Source: Podospora comata
Lineage: Eukaryota > Ascomycota > Sordariomycetes > Sordariales > Podosporaceae
Reading direction: 5' to 3'
Assembly (NCBI GenBank): GCA_017354895.1
Contig: CP071493.1
Location: 1,550,001-1,614,000 of the forward strand
Length of the DNA: 64,000 nucleotides
In this document: piece by piece, positions 1 to 13,200 of the stretch
How the letters are laid out: each line of letters opens with the position of its first letter
Position numbering within the stretch: position 1 is the first letter of the stretch
Notes under the pieces: generated by a model
Database searches by the model: none
Seen by the model: only the letters and a program-made list of their open reading frames with translations
What the model was told of the DNA's origin: nothing
Position numbers and translations under genes: made by a program

Positions 1-1789
1 CACCCAGCGTCACAGTCGACAATTTAATTCATATACTGACGTACATGGTGAAGAATGGGAGAAGGGGAAAAAGATCGCCTCGAGGATGGACCCCGATGAC
101 TTGTTCTGTGTCGATCACTGCAACTGTTGTTGTTCAGGGGGCCAACGGAGAATGCCAGGTGAGGTTATGGCCCACCATGAGATCACAGGCCAAAGAAGAA
201 CAGCAAACACAGCAGATCTTTCGCTTGGTTTTGGTCTCAAACCCATGCGCCCCAAGGAACCGATACCCCGGAAAGCTCAAAACTAAATCTTATCGATATC
301 CAACGGGGGCTTGTTTGAAGCGGGAAGCGAGATCCATCTACAAGACACCAAACAGCATGAATGATGTGATTCTCTCTTCCTGGTTTCATCCCCAGGTTCT
401 AGAAAGGTCTTGACCCGGAATCTGGAGTTCATCATGCCCCCCCTGGCCTTTCGACGGCCTCACCAGATGGCCGGCACGATAGGCAATTCAGCAGACAAAA
501 AGTTCTAGGGATTTCCCCCTCCCCCTCCGTTTGGGCTGGAAAAAAAGGGCAAGTTGTCGGCGGAGGCGGGGCAGGCGGCGATCACCATTTGTGGCAGTTG
601 AGCCCCTGTCGCTTCTGAAACGCACTAGCTTCGGGAAAATCATCCAATCAGTTGCCTGGTTCCCGCCCTTCCCGGCACACCGGTGCCTTCCCGCTTGGCA
701 TGGGGAACCACCACCAACGGCAGGTGGGGGAGTTTGTGTGACCTCCAGCAACGAGAAGGTAAGCGGACTTCTGACCCTGTAGGCATCTCCAGAGGCATAT
801 CAGTGCTAGGGCTCGGTCTCTGAGGTAGATACTCTGAAATTGAACCAATATATTGAGCCTCTACATCATGATACTCATATAACCATATTCAGCCTCGTGT
901 TGGATCACTGTGAAGAATTGGATATGCAGCCCCTCTCTCGGTTTTTGTTTTGTTTATACCACATTCTTATCAGGTCTCAAACATGATACAAAAAATGAAA
1001 ACTACCTCTCATTCATGCTATCACATTATATACGCCTCGCCCATTCACACATAGGCCTCCAAAATCAACACATGCTCGCCCCCAGACTTCAACAAAAACT
1101 CTCTCAAGTCATCATCATGCCCCGTCTTGAAGCCCACGTACGCGTGAAAAAAAAAAACACATCAAATGTTTAGAATAATCTCTTTTGGCATTTCAAAAAA
1201 TCGCTTTCCATTCTTTCTTGCTCCCATCCCACCTCTCCTAACCCCCCCCCCCTTTTTTTGCGCGTGCGTCGTCTCAAGATGCCATAGCCTCAATGATGAA
1301 AAAAATGATGAACAAATGCTCTCCCCTGCTCCTCGACAACATACAACCAGGCAGGCCAAAATTGGATACAAAAAAAAGCCCCATCACCAACCAACCCTTC
1401 CCTCCTCCAATCTCCAACAAGAAAGTTTGCCAAACTAGTTGGATCCCCCATACAAAACTCTCCCCTTTCCCACCACCCCCTTCACTCCTAGCTAATGTAC
1501 AAAATTAACAACAAGACGCTGGCTTGCTAAATGACGATGAGAAAAGTAAACTTGATCCCCTCCACCCCAATTTCCCGCTCTCCACCATAACAGAGAAACG
1601 GTGGGCTATTTTGAAAAGACCAAAAAGCAAAAATACCAATAACAACAAGTCGGGTATAAGACAGAAAATAAAAAAATAAAAAAGTACCCCGTATTCCTTA
1701 CCCCCACCTTCTTCCATGTGAAACCCAACCGAGGAAAAAAAAAAACACTTATACATGTTCCGTCATGCTATACAGGCCACGGCCCCTTC
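1..1789. other. Intergenic region, no gene recognised
   Basis: No reading frame here resembles a known protein; the longest, about 122 codons at 45-413, has no recognisable domain and poor coding character. The right part is the 3' flank of the kinesin gene, which ends at 1790 on the minus strand. It is rich in homopolymers: an A run near 1147-1157 and a run of C followed by T at about 1243-1259. Confidence 0.6.
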
Positions 1790-4700
1790 TTACACCTCCA
1801 TCGCAACTGCTTTGCTCGGCTCCTGGCTTAACGAGGTCCTCTGCTTGGACAACAACTGTAACTGAATCGGTGGCTGGGATCCAGATGGCCCCGCGCCCAG
1901 TGGTGGAGGAGGTTGTGGCATCGATGGTGGAAGCGATGGGCTCTGCGTGAGAATCTGCGGCGAAGGTAATGGCATCGTCGGCGGTGGCGAAGGGACCAAC
2001 TCCTTAAGCAACGACCCCCTCTCCCTCGGCTCCCTCTCTGGACCAACCACCCTGAGGCTCCCCCGATTTCCCCTGACAACCTGCCCGCTCTCCACCCTTT
2101 CGTGAAGCATCTCGTCGAGCATCTTGCTCATCTCATCGACATTCTTCGTCTGCTTCCGAAGCTGCGAGACTTGTCTAACTAGCGAGTTGGGGGCAGGGGG
2201 GCTGCCGAGCGGTGCTGGCCCTGGGTTGCTGTCGAGAATTTGCGAGTTGCGGGCCTCTGACCGGGACTCGACTCGTTCCGCATTGTCTCTTGACCTGGCC
2301 GCGCTCCGCAGCGCAGTCAACATCCGGTCCTTGTCGTCGAGGCGGGCACGGAGCTCCGCGATTTCGGCATCCTTCTCCTTGAGAAGAGCGGACACACTAT
2401 GGTCCTCGCCAACCATGATGCCCTTTCCTGCTGTTGCAATGCCGACCGACGCCCGAGAGGAGCTCGCGCGGCGGGCTTGCAGCAATCTTTTCTCTAGCGT
2501 TTGGATGTAGCGGTTCTTGTCGACAAGATCCGCTTGGAGGGCTCGGTTCTGAGCGGCAAGTGATGCCGTCCCGTCGCCGTACTCCCCCATGATGTCATCG
2601 TCTTCTGTCAGTGGTACCGCTTCTGGTGCACCGCCAGACGACCGATGACTACTCGACTTCCGTCCAATTGTTGAAGCACTAGATGTCATGGACGCTGTCC
2701 TCTCCAGGCTGAGCTTGCCTCCATTAGAGATAGTCATCGACGACCGGATGGAACCTTGCGAGTATCGAGGATGAATGCCCAACGAGCTGAAGGACCCGCT
2801 CGCATTGACCCCTATCGATTTTGAACTGAGTATGAGGCGGTTGAGGTGGTCGATCCTCTCCTTCAGCGCGGTTCTAGCAAGCTGCATTTCGAGCATCTGC
2901 TCTTCATGCCGCAACTCGGCTTCCTTCTCACGAGCCCTTTCCTCCTCGGCGTCCCTCTCCTTCTCAATCTCGGCCTCCTTCTTGCTGTTGGACTTTGCTT
3001 GGGCTTCGAGCTCCTTTCGAAGCTCGGCAATCTCCATTCTGTACCGCTCCAAAAGTACCTTTGCGCCTCCGTCGCCGCCAGCGCCCAAAGACTCCTCGGC
3101 ACGCTTGGCGTGGCTGACAATGCTGTTTTTGGCACGAGAGGCAAACTTTAATGTGTTGAGGGTTTCGTTGTTGTGCGTGTTTGCTGATGTTGCGCTTGCA
3201 GGAGCGCCGATTTGAATTGTGCAGAGAATGCTAACCAACGAGTTACCGGACAGCGCGCCCTGGAGTAATCTGGTCAGTTTGCTGTCACGGTACGGCAAGT
3301 GTTTCCCATCCTTGTCGGCGGATTTGCCATCGGCCTTTTGCTCAGAGAGTTTGGCGATGACCGTTCCGAGAGTGAGTAAGCTTTTGTTGATGTGGGACCC
3401 TTCTTGACGCCTCTCCTTGGACTCGGCCGCCTTCTCAGAACCAGCCAAGTCGATCAAACTTAATGTCGACACCCGGACGCCACCGGGCGGAAGCGCTTGG
3501 CGTTTGCTATCCCCCGCAGCACTTCCGGGGACCCTCTCTCTGCTTTCCACCACAATCTGCACCACGGCGTGACTCCGGGAACTCCTGGCGTTGAATTGGG
3601 TGCTTGCTGTCCTACGAGCCTGGTCGCCACGGGCAATCACACGCAGAAGCTGCGTCGGACTCTGCACAATTTCCTCCTTGAGAGGGCTCGCATAAACCCC
3701 CCTCTTGCTGTCCTCACGTAGCTTGATCTCTTCCTGCTGCTGGTTAGCGCCGGGGCCGTTGTTGGTGGACATGCTCAGCAGGTCGTGGATTTTCTCGTTG
3801 TAGATTTCCAGGTAGCTGACGCGGAGCAAGAACTCTCGAGACGGGGTTTCGCGAATGTAGGAGAAGATGTCGGTAATAGCGAGAGGTATTACACCCGGGG
3901 ATGACGCAGTTCCCTGCATCGAGAAGGTTTTTCCAGTGCCCGTCATGCCGTAGGCGAATACTGTCCCGTGGTAGCCCTCCATTACTCTTCGTACCAAACG
4001 TTTCGCGCAGTGGTCGTAGACTTTGGCGTTGTCGTCATGTGTCGTAAAGACGTTATCTGAGAAACGGTCAGACGGCTACGAGACTCAACTGTCTACTTTG
4101 TAGAATTAATTCTTACCATAGATATAATCTCCCCCTTCCTTGCCGCGGTACGAGATCAACGATTTTCTTCCCTCCACCATCCACTCCCCATCTGGCGTCT
4201 GGTCATTGCCGGCAGCATCTGGCCGGACTCTGACACTGACCACGACGTTTCCCTTGCCATCAAACTTGGAGGCAGTTTTTCCGGGGGAAGCATCTGACCT
4301 GGATGCGGCATCGGTGGCATCTTCGTACTGGGTGGCAGAAGTAGAATACGAGTCCTGCGCAGAGGAACTGCGGCTCTGGGGCGGTGAAGACACACTAATC
4401 AGTCCGTCCGAATTCCTCGTCCCTCCTGTTCGCGAGACTGATTTCTGGTCGCCTGCTCCCGCAAGAAAACTCGAGGACCCATTAGAAAACTGATAGGTTG
4501 GTGTCGTAGGCGTCTTGACCTTGCGCGAAAGGCCGGCAGATAGTGGGCTCGGTGGGAGGCTGGATATTCGACCATCTCCGCGAGGGGGGTGCGGGAAAGC
4601 GCTGATGCTGACTGTTTTCCTAAGTGTCTTGCCCGTCGCATTGTATCCTGAGGCGGTTCTGGGTGTAGGTAAGGCTCCGGAAGGGGCTGGAGTGGCAGGC

Positions 4701-4873
4701 GGAAGGAGATTCGAGGACGGTGTTCGAAGGGCTTTTGGTGATGCTGGTGTAGACCTAGTCGGTGGAACTGCTAGTCCACCCATGCTTTTTCGTGTTTTTC
4801 CAACGGGAAGCGCTGGTAGGGCAATTTGAGGAGGTGCGTTCGAAGGCCGCGATGGCCTCGGGAGGGTTGTCAT
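1790..4873 (-). CDS. Kinesin-7 motor, Kip2/KipA type
   Basis: This is a plus-end directed microtubule motor. KipA/Kip2 kinesins carry cargo to microtubule plus ends and help orient polarised growth in hyphae. Exons are 4873-4117 and 4056-1790, with a 60-bp GT-AG intron, giving 1007 aa. A Ser/Pro/Thr-rich N-terminal extension of about 208 residues precedes the motor, which opens with VVVSVRVRP near residue 210. The P-loop is GMTGTGKT (289-296), switch I SSRSHA (411-416), switch II DLAGSE (455-460), and HLPYRDSKLTRLL lies at 505-517. The motor ends near residue 565 and is followed by a charged coiled coil (about 580-670), a Ser-rich linker, further short coils and a Pro-rich tail. The long N-terminal extension and the GMTGTGKT P-loop fit the KipA group better than conventional kinesin. 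The intron splits an Asp codon just before the P-loop. Confidence 0.94.
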
Positions 4874-5624
4874 GTTGTTGATGCGACTGGCAGTGGCCGC
4901 GAAGTGGGAGGACTGTGCAGCAAGGTTTCAGGAGCTTCCGCCTCTGTTTACAGCAAAAGTTCGAGCTCGGGTCGATCGAGGTCCATGGGCGTAGGGTGTT
5001 GCTTTCACCGGAGAAAGAGTACCGACCGCTGATTCACCCTCCACTGTCAAAACGCGGGCCGAAACGGGGTGGTATCGAAGAGCCTGTCCGCCACAGTCAA
5101 TTGTCAATGCCCGCTCAAAAGAGGCCGCTCATGGCTAGCAAGTTTAGAATTGAATTGCACCGTACCAATTGGCGAGCGAGTGTGCAGAGGAATGCTGATA
5201 GGTTGGTCGGTCGGACGTATCGCGGCGAAACCAAAAGGGCTTAGGAAAAAGAAACAAGTTCGTGGGATATGCGGTGGTTGCCGTCACGATATCGGACTGC
5301 ACTGCACTCGGGTGCTGGCGTTCGGGAACCCGTTGAGAAGAGCAGAGAGGCACGGGTACCGGCGGTAGCGTGTGGGATTCGCGGAGAGATTTGAGAGCCC
5401 TGGACCAGAAGCAAAAAAAATGAGTGGACGACAGGGCGCTACGCGGGCGACTGGGTTTATGCGCGCGACGCCCCGTCTCCGTACAATAGCGCAAATGGAC
5501 CGAAGAGAGAGCGGCGGCGCCGGTGGGCTTTGTGCTTTGGGCAGCCAAGGACGGAAACGAACGTCGAGAGTCGCTGCTTGGACTCGGGGGTCGGGGGTTG
5601 GGTATAGATAGGTCGGTAGTGTAG

Positions 5625-5657
5625 GCGCGGTGCGGTGCGGTGCGGAGCGGTGCGGTA
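5625..5657. repeat. GCGGT pentamer microsatellite
   Basis: The unit GCGGT is repeated about six times with one variant copy (GCGGA). It lies in the upstream region of the kinesin gene and has no coding role that I can see. Confidence 0.8.
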
Positions 5658-8600
5658 GGCGGGCGTGTGCTCCAATTAGTACTGCGGTAGGGCCTTATAT
5701 CGATGGCCTGGCCTCTCGTGTCGTTCCTGGCATGAAAGGTGCAACCATGTAGTAGGACGCACAAAAAAAAAACGAGTGGCCAAAACAGTTCGTCTCAACT
5801 TGTTGAGTATGAGTATAGTAGGTACCTAACAATCGCAGGGCGCCCACTCAGCTGCGATTAGGTTGACTACGCGTAAGGTAAGGTAATGTCGACATGGGCT
5901 ATCGATCACTCCACGAGAAAAAGACAGAACAGACAAAAGAGAATGAACGAGGGAATGGAGACTGGAGATGGAGAGAGCCGTGACAACCTGGAAAGCTGGA
6001 GATGGATGGGCAAGTGGGAGTCCCGTTGCTTTTCCTCGGCTCCCCGTTGCCCCTTCCACTTCTTTTTTACCCTTGCGCCTTGCCCGAAATGCCTGTCGAT
6101 GGCACTTTGGATGCTCTCTCTCTCTTCTGTCGTCTCTCTGCTGGCCGTTGCCGTCCTCGCGAGAGAGCAATTTGACGGACCACCATCGGGTCCCTGCTGA
6201 TCCCTGCACCCACCACCCTGGAGGGCTTAAACCGTTTTGGGCCTGGCAACCCTTGGCTTCCCCAAGTCGGCCAGGGATGCCGGCATGAACTGAGGAGCAA
6301 TCTTAGCGCACCTGGCTTTTGAGCCATCTCACAGGCTCACAAGTGTGACGAAAAGCTCGAGACATCCTTACGACAACGTCCGCCTCGCCGGCGCCGCGGT
6401 GTTTTGTGTGCTGGAGAAACACGAGGGGCCGCGGATTCTGAGCTTTTGTGCCATGGCGCATCCTTCTGACAGCAGCAAGCAGCCAGTAACAGTCGACCGT
6501 CGACTCTTCCGTTGATGACGCCCATCCACCAGTGACGAGGCGGCGCGGAGGATTTGAGATCCCACCTAATCATCACATCGCGCTGGTGCGTCGCATCAAT
6601 GGTAACCTACCTTTTTGCGCGACAATTTTTTCACATGCTCCACGATCTGAGAGAAACATCCAGTCGAGATGATGAGTGGTGAGGGGTTGATGCCCCGGTG
6701 GAGGATGGCAGCCACATCACGCAAGAGGGCCTCCTCACCTAGATGAGGGGCACAAAAAGGCTCTCTCATCTCATCGGGCTGACAAAAAAAACAAACACCA
6801 AATCCTATCACCAGTTGGGCAACAACTGGGGATGACGATCGGTACCAAAAGCAGGAGGTGCGGTGGGCATCAGGTGGCCGCTACAACCCACCCACGGCGG
6901 CTCCAATAGCCAGACACAAAACACTCGAAATCACAAAGCTGAAAGGCACTCGACGAAGCCACGAGCTGATTGAGGCAATCAAACTCAGTTTTGGATTCAA
7001 AAACGCCGCAGACCTGTCAGATTTCGTCCGCCATCTCGTCAACCCCAGACTTTTTGCTCCTCCATCGGCAACTGAGATGTCTTCCCTACCAGGCCTTCAA
7101 CCAAAGTCTGTGCTCACTATCGACAGGGGCCCTGGAAGTCTGCTGCAGTGACCCCCGTGCTGTGCCGTTCCAATCACAACCTCTCGCGAACCACGCTCGC
7201 CTGATAAAAAGGGGGTCGTTGCGGTAACCATATGATGGCCATGGCCATGCGACTGTGACCTCAGCCAGTGTTCGAGAAGTTGGCGCACGATGTCTTGCAT
7301 TCAATGGAATGCTGAAGAGCTTCCTGTCTGCAGCAGTTCTCCACTGGCCTGTACCATCGCCCTGGGTTCGCGAAAGCCTTCCCAGGGAGGGCTTGAATCA
7401 GATTCAAATGTCGTCAATCTTCATCGTCCGGCAATCCGGGAATCACTCCATACAGACTATTATTATATATCTGGGCAACAAGAAGGCAAGACATTATTGT
7501 CCTCCGGTCATATTCTCTCCGAATTCAACTTTCCTAATCGGCAATAATGTAACGAGTTACGGCTATAGAACCGAAAAAGCAGACTACCATGATACTACTG
7601 CAGTCTGCAGGTACATTCACACCACCCAACATACCCTCAGCACGCTGCGTCGGTTATCGTCCCTCTGCCGTTCCTGGCGTAGTCTCCCTGCGGTTACTAC
7701 TTAGCGTCGTTAATCTTTCATTTCCGATATTGGTCCCCTTTTACACCACACAACAGTACTAGTGTCTTGTTTCCTACATACGGGTTATCTCGATCGATAA
7801 TACTCCCTCGGCGGGATGGCAAGTCTGATCGCAACGAAGGAGGCCTGTGCGAACGGGATGTTGTGTTTTCTAGGACCTTGAATTATTCAGCCTCTATTGA
7901 AACAGCTCTACACTATCTAATTCCCTTGAGTGCCTGTAGGGGGAAAAAGGCTGAATGTCTTCCGTGGTGTAGCTAGCCAGAACTTGAGTTGCCCCCCGCC
8001 GAGACGCCAACTGCTGCGAGGAGATGGCACTGATAAAATGTGTGCGTATGCATCCTGCAAGTCCGAATTTCTATGTCAGTGCGTTTCTGCCGAGGGGGGG
8101 AGGAGGGCAGCAAACATATTTATCGAGGACCTTGGCAGATTTTTCCTTCATTCTTAAGGATCGATCGAAACATGGGTAACAATCCAGCTTTTTGAGATGT
8201 TGAAAGTGCATGTATGGTTCCGAGTTTGGCGATCGCCTCAAGTTTATTGAGCCCTTGCAAAAAGGGAAACATTCCATTGTTTGTCTCAGTCCCTTCAGGA
8301 ACAAACCCCCACTTGCACACCATCTCGCAGAGATGTCAAAGTCTAAAGAGGCAACAATCGGCATTTCGTGTGAGATGGAAATGGTGGGTGGCACAAAGCC
8401 GGTAGGGGAATAAGAGCGGTTTTCCTGACGGCGCGGGAACATCGTGTTTATTGGATGTTTGATGATACATGTTTCTTGAGCTGTGCCGTAGTCTTGACCC
8501 GGCATTTGGGCGAGATGGGTAGGAAGGAACTGTGCCATAGCCTAGGCGGCACACACCTGATAGGGTAATCTGGGTGTGGTATAATAGGAAGACATGGGAG

Positions 8601-9164
8601 TTGGGACAGGTTCTGAGTTCTGGTAGGATGTGGTAGATCAAACTCAACCAGACTCTTCTGCTCTGCCCCATGGCAAAGAAGGTCTATCCTCGGCGCGGCT
8701 TTCGATCACGAGGCAGCTGAATGAGAGAGTCTTACTCCACGCCTCATATATATCGCACGTTGAGATGTGGCTGAGCCTAGACATCACGCACGCATTTATG
8801 CCCATATCTTTTTACTTAAACCATGGTTCACCCCTTCAAAACAAAGAACCACCTAAGCTACAAAACCACACATGTTTCAGATCCCCCCCAGCTGAGCCAA
8901 AACTCGAACCCTTTTTCTTTCCCCGGAAACGAGCCATCACGTCTTGGAGTTCGGTTGAGGGGGCCTGGGGTAGGTGAAGCCCTGGTCCTTGTTGGAGCCA
9001 AAAACCTCGCGATATAGCTGGTGAAAGGGGTATGATATATATGTAGATTTGAAGGTTAGTTATATGCCCAAACAGAGGGACGGGATGGGGGGGGGACAAT
9101 TTTGCTGCGCGAGGAGAATAGAACGAAGGAAGGACTGATCTTAAATATATTTTAGTGTCGGGGT

Positions 9165-9265
9165 GGTAAGCATTGGAAGGGGTTGATGCGGGAAAAGTGT
9201 AATGTGGTGATGTGGTAAAGGGGGGTTGTGGTGATGTGTTAAACGGGTAATGTGTTGATGTGCTA
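9165..9265. repeat. Imperfect GTGATGTG-rich tandem region
   Basis: Units resembling GTAATGTGGTGATGTGGTAAA recur three to four times with differences. This is a degenerate minisatellite in noncoding DNA. Confidence 0.5.
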
Positions 9266-10278
9266 AAGGAGAAGATGCAAGTAAGTCCCTTTAACAGCTT
9301 GTCACTCAAATCCCGGCAACATCTCAGCAAACTGGATAAAACCCACTGTCTAGCCATTCTTCAAATATTTTGGCCCTCTCAACCAGTAAGTTGCCCTTCA
9401 ACAAGCAGCAAAACCATCATCATCTCCATCACCTGAACACCTTCCCTGTCCACCCCCTCAGTAACCTTCCAGAGCTGTTCTTTCCTTCAATCATCGCACC
9501 TTCCCAGCACAAAGGCTTGCTCCTGCCGATGACCTACCAGAACACCATTTGAGGAAGGAACCACAACCAGCAGTGTCACAAGGAAGGAGCAACCTCCACG
9601 ATCGTTAATTGATGGATGTCGGGTGCCCCATGAAACAGCCACCAATCTCATGCTCCAGCCGGAGATAGTCTGGTGTCATTCTGAAATCTTCCAAACCCGA
9701 GACAAGTACGATCGGCTGTGAGACTTTGACTCGGCCGAAGAGGCGTTCAGCTACCGGAGATACCAACGGGATATTCTATCTCCTTGGAATTCCACATCGG
9801 CCATCCCATGAAATAAAGTACACCGACTCTTATCTGTCATATTCTTCCAATCTACAAACCTGCTGCATGTCTCGGCGATCCTCCCTATAAACATATCTCA
9901 CTATATTTTCCCGTCTTAGTCTGCAAAGTGTTTGCAAGGTACATAAAATGTACAACAACGGTGGTGATATTCTCGGGGCATTTTCTTCTCTGTCTTGGTA
10001 TCATCTGTACCCCCTATCTACAACGTATCACCAATCTCACATGGCCTGCCTCATACCCAAACCACCCCCTCTATCTTACGGGCTCAAGACATCCCTCCCC
10101 AAAAACACAAACGCTTTTCGTTACCCCCTCCCAAACCCAAATATACCTAAACCCGGTATAATACCAAAAGCAAAAAAAAAAAAACCGACTCGCTCAAGAT
10201 TCCCCCCCCTTCCCTCACCCAGCCATAGTAAGTGTGTAACTTGTAATAACCCCCATCCTCTCGCTCGTCAACTTGAGG

Positions 10279-13200
10279 CTAATCCTCAACAGCTCCCTCG
10301 CCACCTCCGCCTCCTCCCTCTGCATCCTCCCCCCACCCCTCCCGGTCCATAACCCAAACCACCACACCCCCCTCGCTCTCCACCACACACGTCGCCGTCC
10401 TGTTCGTCTCGCTGAAAAACGGCAGCTCCCCGCACGTGGTGCCCGCGACGATACTCTCGTACAGCATCCCCTGAGGGTGCTCATACTCGGCCCTCAAAAT
10501 CCCCGACTCCAGCAGGTAAAACCCTTCTGCTTGCTCCCCTGATTTGAAGAGGACCGTTCCGTGGGCGTATTCCTTTCTCTGAAAATACCCCACAGCCCGG
10601 AACCAAAAGTCCTCGTTTTTATCCGAGACGTCTTGGAAGATGCGGAGGATGAGACGCAGCGGCTCTTTGAAAGACTGCCATCTCGTGAGTTTTTTGCGTA
10701 CTTCCATCGTGCCAAGAGAGTTCTTGGCCGCTTCTCTCAGATGAGACCTCCTCGGCGACGACCCCAACAGGTCAGAAGACGAAAAATGCGGGCCTAGACT
10801 AGAAGGCATATCCAAGTTTGCCGAAGGTCTCGGCGAGGGTTGCTGCTGCTGTTGCTGAATGAGCTGCTGCTGCTGCTCCTCCTCTTGCTGGTTGGCATAG
10901 AGAGTTTTGAGAAGCTCGTTCTCGCAGTATTCCAGGGCTGAATTCAGTTCCGGGAGGAACTTGACTTCAATCCCGTCCTCTCCCAACCCGACCGCGCGGA
11001 GGGAGCGGCCCAAGGAACGTTCGGGCCCAACACCGCTGATGACGAGCTCGATGCCCTTGCCGTTGAGGAGGCGGCTGATGGTGTTGAAGACTTCGCCGGC
11101 CGAGTAATCCAGCCCAGTGACTAGCCATAGGTCCAAGATGAGGAACTTGATAGGCCGCTTCTTGAACTGGTCCTCGGTGATGAGGTGTCTGATCTTCTCC
11201 TCGACGCTGACGATGGTGCCGAAAAACAAATACCCCGAAAGCTTGATGATGTTGATCTGGCGACCAACCTGGCGCAGGTAGTGTTGCTGTGTAGGGTTTC
11301 TCCTCACTGTCGAGCCAACCACCTCTCCTGAATAACTGGCTCGAACAGCCGGCACCCTCGAAGCCTGAACAATCAACGAGATAAAAGCCAGCAAGATACC
11401 AACCCCGATACCCACGACAAAATCATAGATACCCATGATCAACACGATAGCAATGACGGTAAGATATTCAAGCAGCTTGAGCTTCTTCCTCGGCTGCCAC
11501 ACGGCCTCCAGCAGCAGCTCAAACCCAAGATCAAAGATGAGGACACCAACCATCATGATGGGAATAAAACCAATCAACGAAGGTCCGATCATCATGACTA
11601 AAAAGGTAAGGGCGGCAAGTATGTAACCTGCCAGCCGACTGTCGCCGCCTGAGCGCATAAAGAACAAGCTATTGGCGTAGACGAGGTAGTTTTGAATGCT
11701 GCCCACGCATCCAGAGAGGAAGTTCGAGTAGCCATGAAGCTTGAGCTCGTGGTCAAGATCAGCATGATCCTCCCCCACATTGAGTGCGAGCGCTGGGACG
11801 TTGATGGGGACGTGCAAGATTCCGAAAAAGGTGAGGGCGAACATGGCGGGGACGCACTGCACAATGGCGCTCCAGTCAACCAGGTGGAATTCTGTTGACA
11901 TGTTAGCGGGAGGTTCACATTAAAAAACCGGCAGGAAAGTACGTACTGTAAAGCGTCCAGAAATACCACCACGGCTCACCCTCAGGAGGCCCCTGAAACA
12001 CCCAGCCCTTCCCTCTCAGACTCTCTGTATCCACAGCCCCAAGCATCGAGACAACCGCGTAGAACGCAGCAGGAATGACGAGGATGTACAACGGAAGGAA
12101 GAACTTGGATGTGATCTTGGACTGGCCCCAAAACAGAACAATGGCAAGCACCAAAGGAATGATCCAAAGTGGAACAGTATCAGCCTGCGCAAGCTTCTTC
12201 ACGGTTTCAAGATCGTAGTTCAGACTGCCATCCATCCGCGCTGTGACCTCAAAGCCAGTGGCAACCAAGAACCAACCGACACCACCGATGCAGCCGATCA
12301 GGATATGACGGGGGATAAAACCGACGATATACCCAAACTCGAACTTGCCCATGAGGTAGAATACAGTTCCGGTAAGCATCGAACTGAGGGCGTAAGAGGT
12401 GATTGTAGTTGCAATGACGGCATCAGGCTTGTCCTCGCCTACCAAAGTGGTGATGGTGGCAGCCATGTTGTGAAAAAAGGGCACAACTTCGATCTGGTGG
12501 ATGTTAGCATTGTTGCATGGGAATAGGTCTACATTTACTTACCAATTCAGATCCGACTCCGCCCCTGAAAATACTCCCAGTCGAGAATGTCAACTGCGAG
12601 ATGATCGTACTCACGTAAAAGATGGAAATACCCGCCGATCCTAAATTGGCGAAAATTGGACTTCCCAGCGGGAACAAAATCATACCTGGTAGCTGTTAGT
12701 AACGATTCCGCAAAGGATAGGATAGCCACAGTCCTCACCATATGACAATGCATCCAAAATATTCAGCAACAACCCAACCACCACCGCCGGCAGGCACGCC
12801 ACAGGAGCAACCACAACATTCTTCCAAAGCGCATGCCGATCCCAACTCTTGAACCCCCTAGCAACCTTTCCCCTACCCCCCTTGACAGAGTCAACAGTCC
12901 TATGCAGCCACCCCGTCCTCGACGGCCCCTTCTGGCTCTCCAAATCAACACTCCCATTCCTCCCATTGCTAATCCCATAACTCCTCCTACTCTCCCTAGA
13001 CCTCGACACCATCAACGGCGATGTCTCATCCTCCTCCGCGCCCCACCTCGACAGCAACGGCCGTGGCTCATTCGTCGACAGCCTGCTCAAATCATCCTCC
13101 TCGTCCCCATCCTCATCCTCATCCCCCGTAACCTCCACCACATCATCCTCCCTTATCTGATCCTCCTTATGGTGCGGCAGCAAATACCTCTCCTCAGGCG

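Larger units (their letters stand above)
4874..10278. other. 5.3-kb intergenic region, no gene recognised
   Basis: This is the largest stretch without a recognisable gene. The left end is the kinesin promoter and leader; the right end is the 3' flank of the transporter gene. Open frames up to about 206 codons occur (for example 5144-5764 minus) but show no domain, low-complexity composition and no convincing splice partners. I found no tRNA-like fold, transposase or terminal repeat. Two small low-complexity patches lie at about 5625-5657 and 9165-9265. Fast-evolving small genes or noncoding RNAs cannot be excluded by reading alone. Confidence 0.5.

Noticed and set aside
5144-5764. A 206-codon open frame upstream of the kinesin gene
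   Set aside because: Composition is Ser/Pro/Arg-rich and repeat-driven, with no domain and no splice partner; it looks like leader or promoter DNA.
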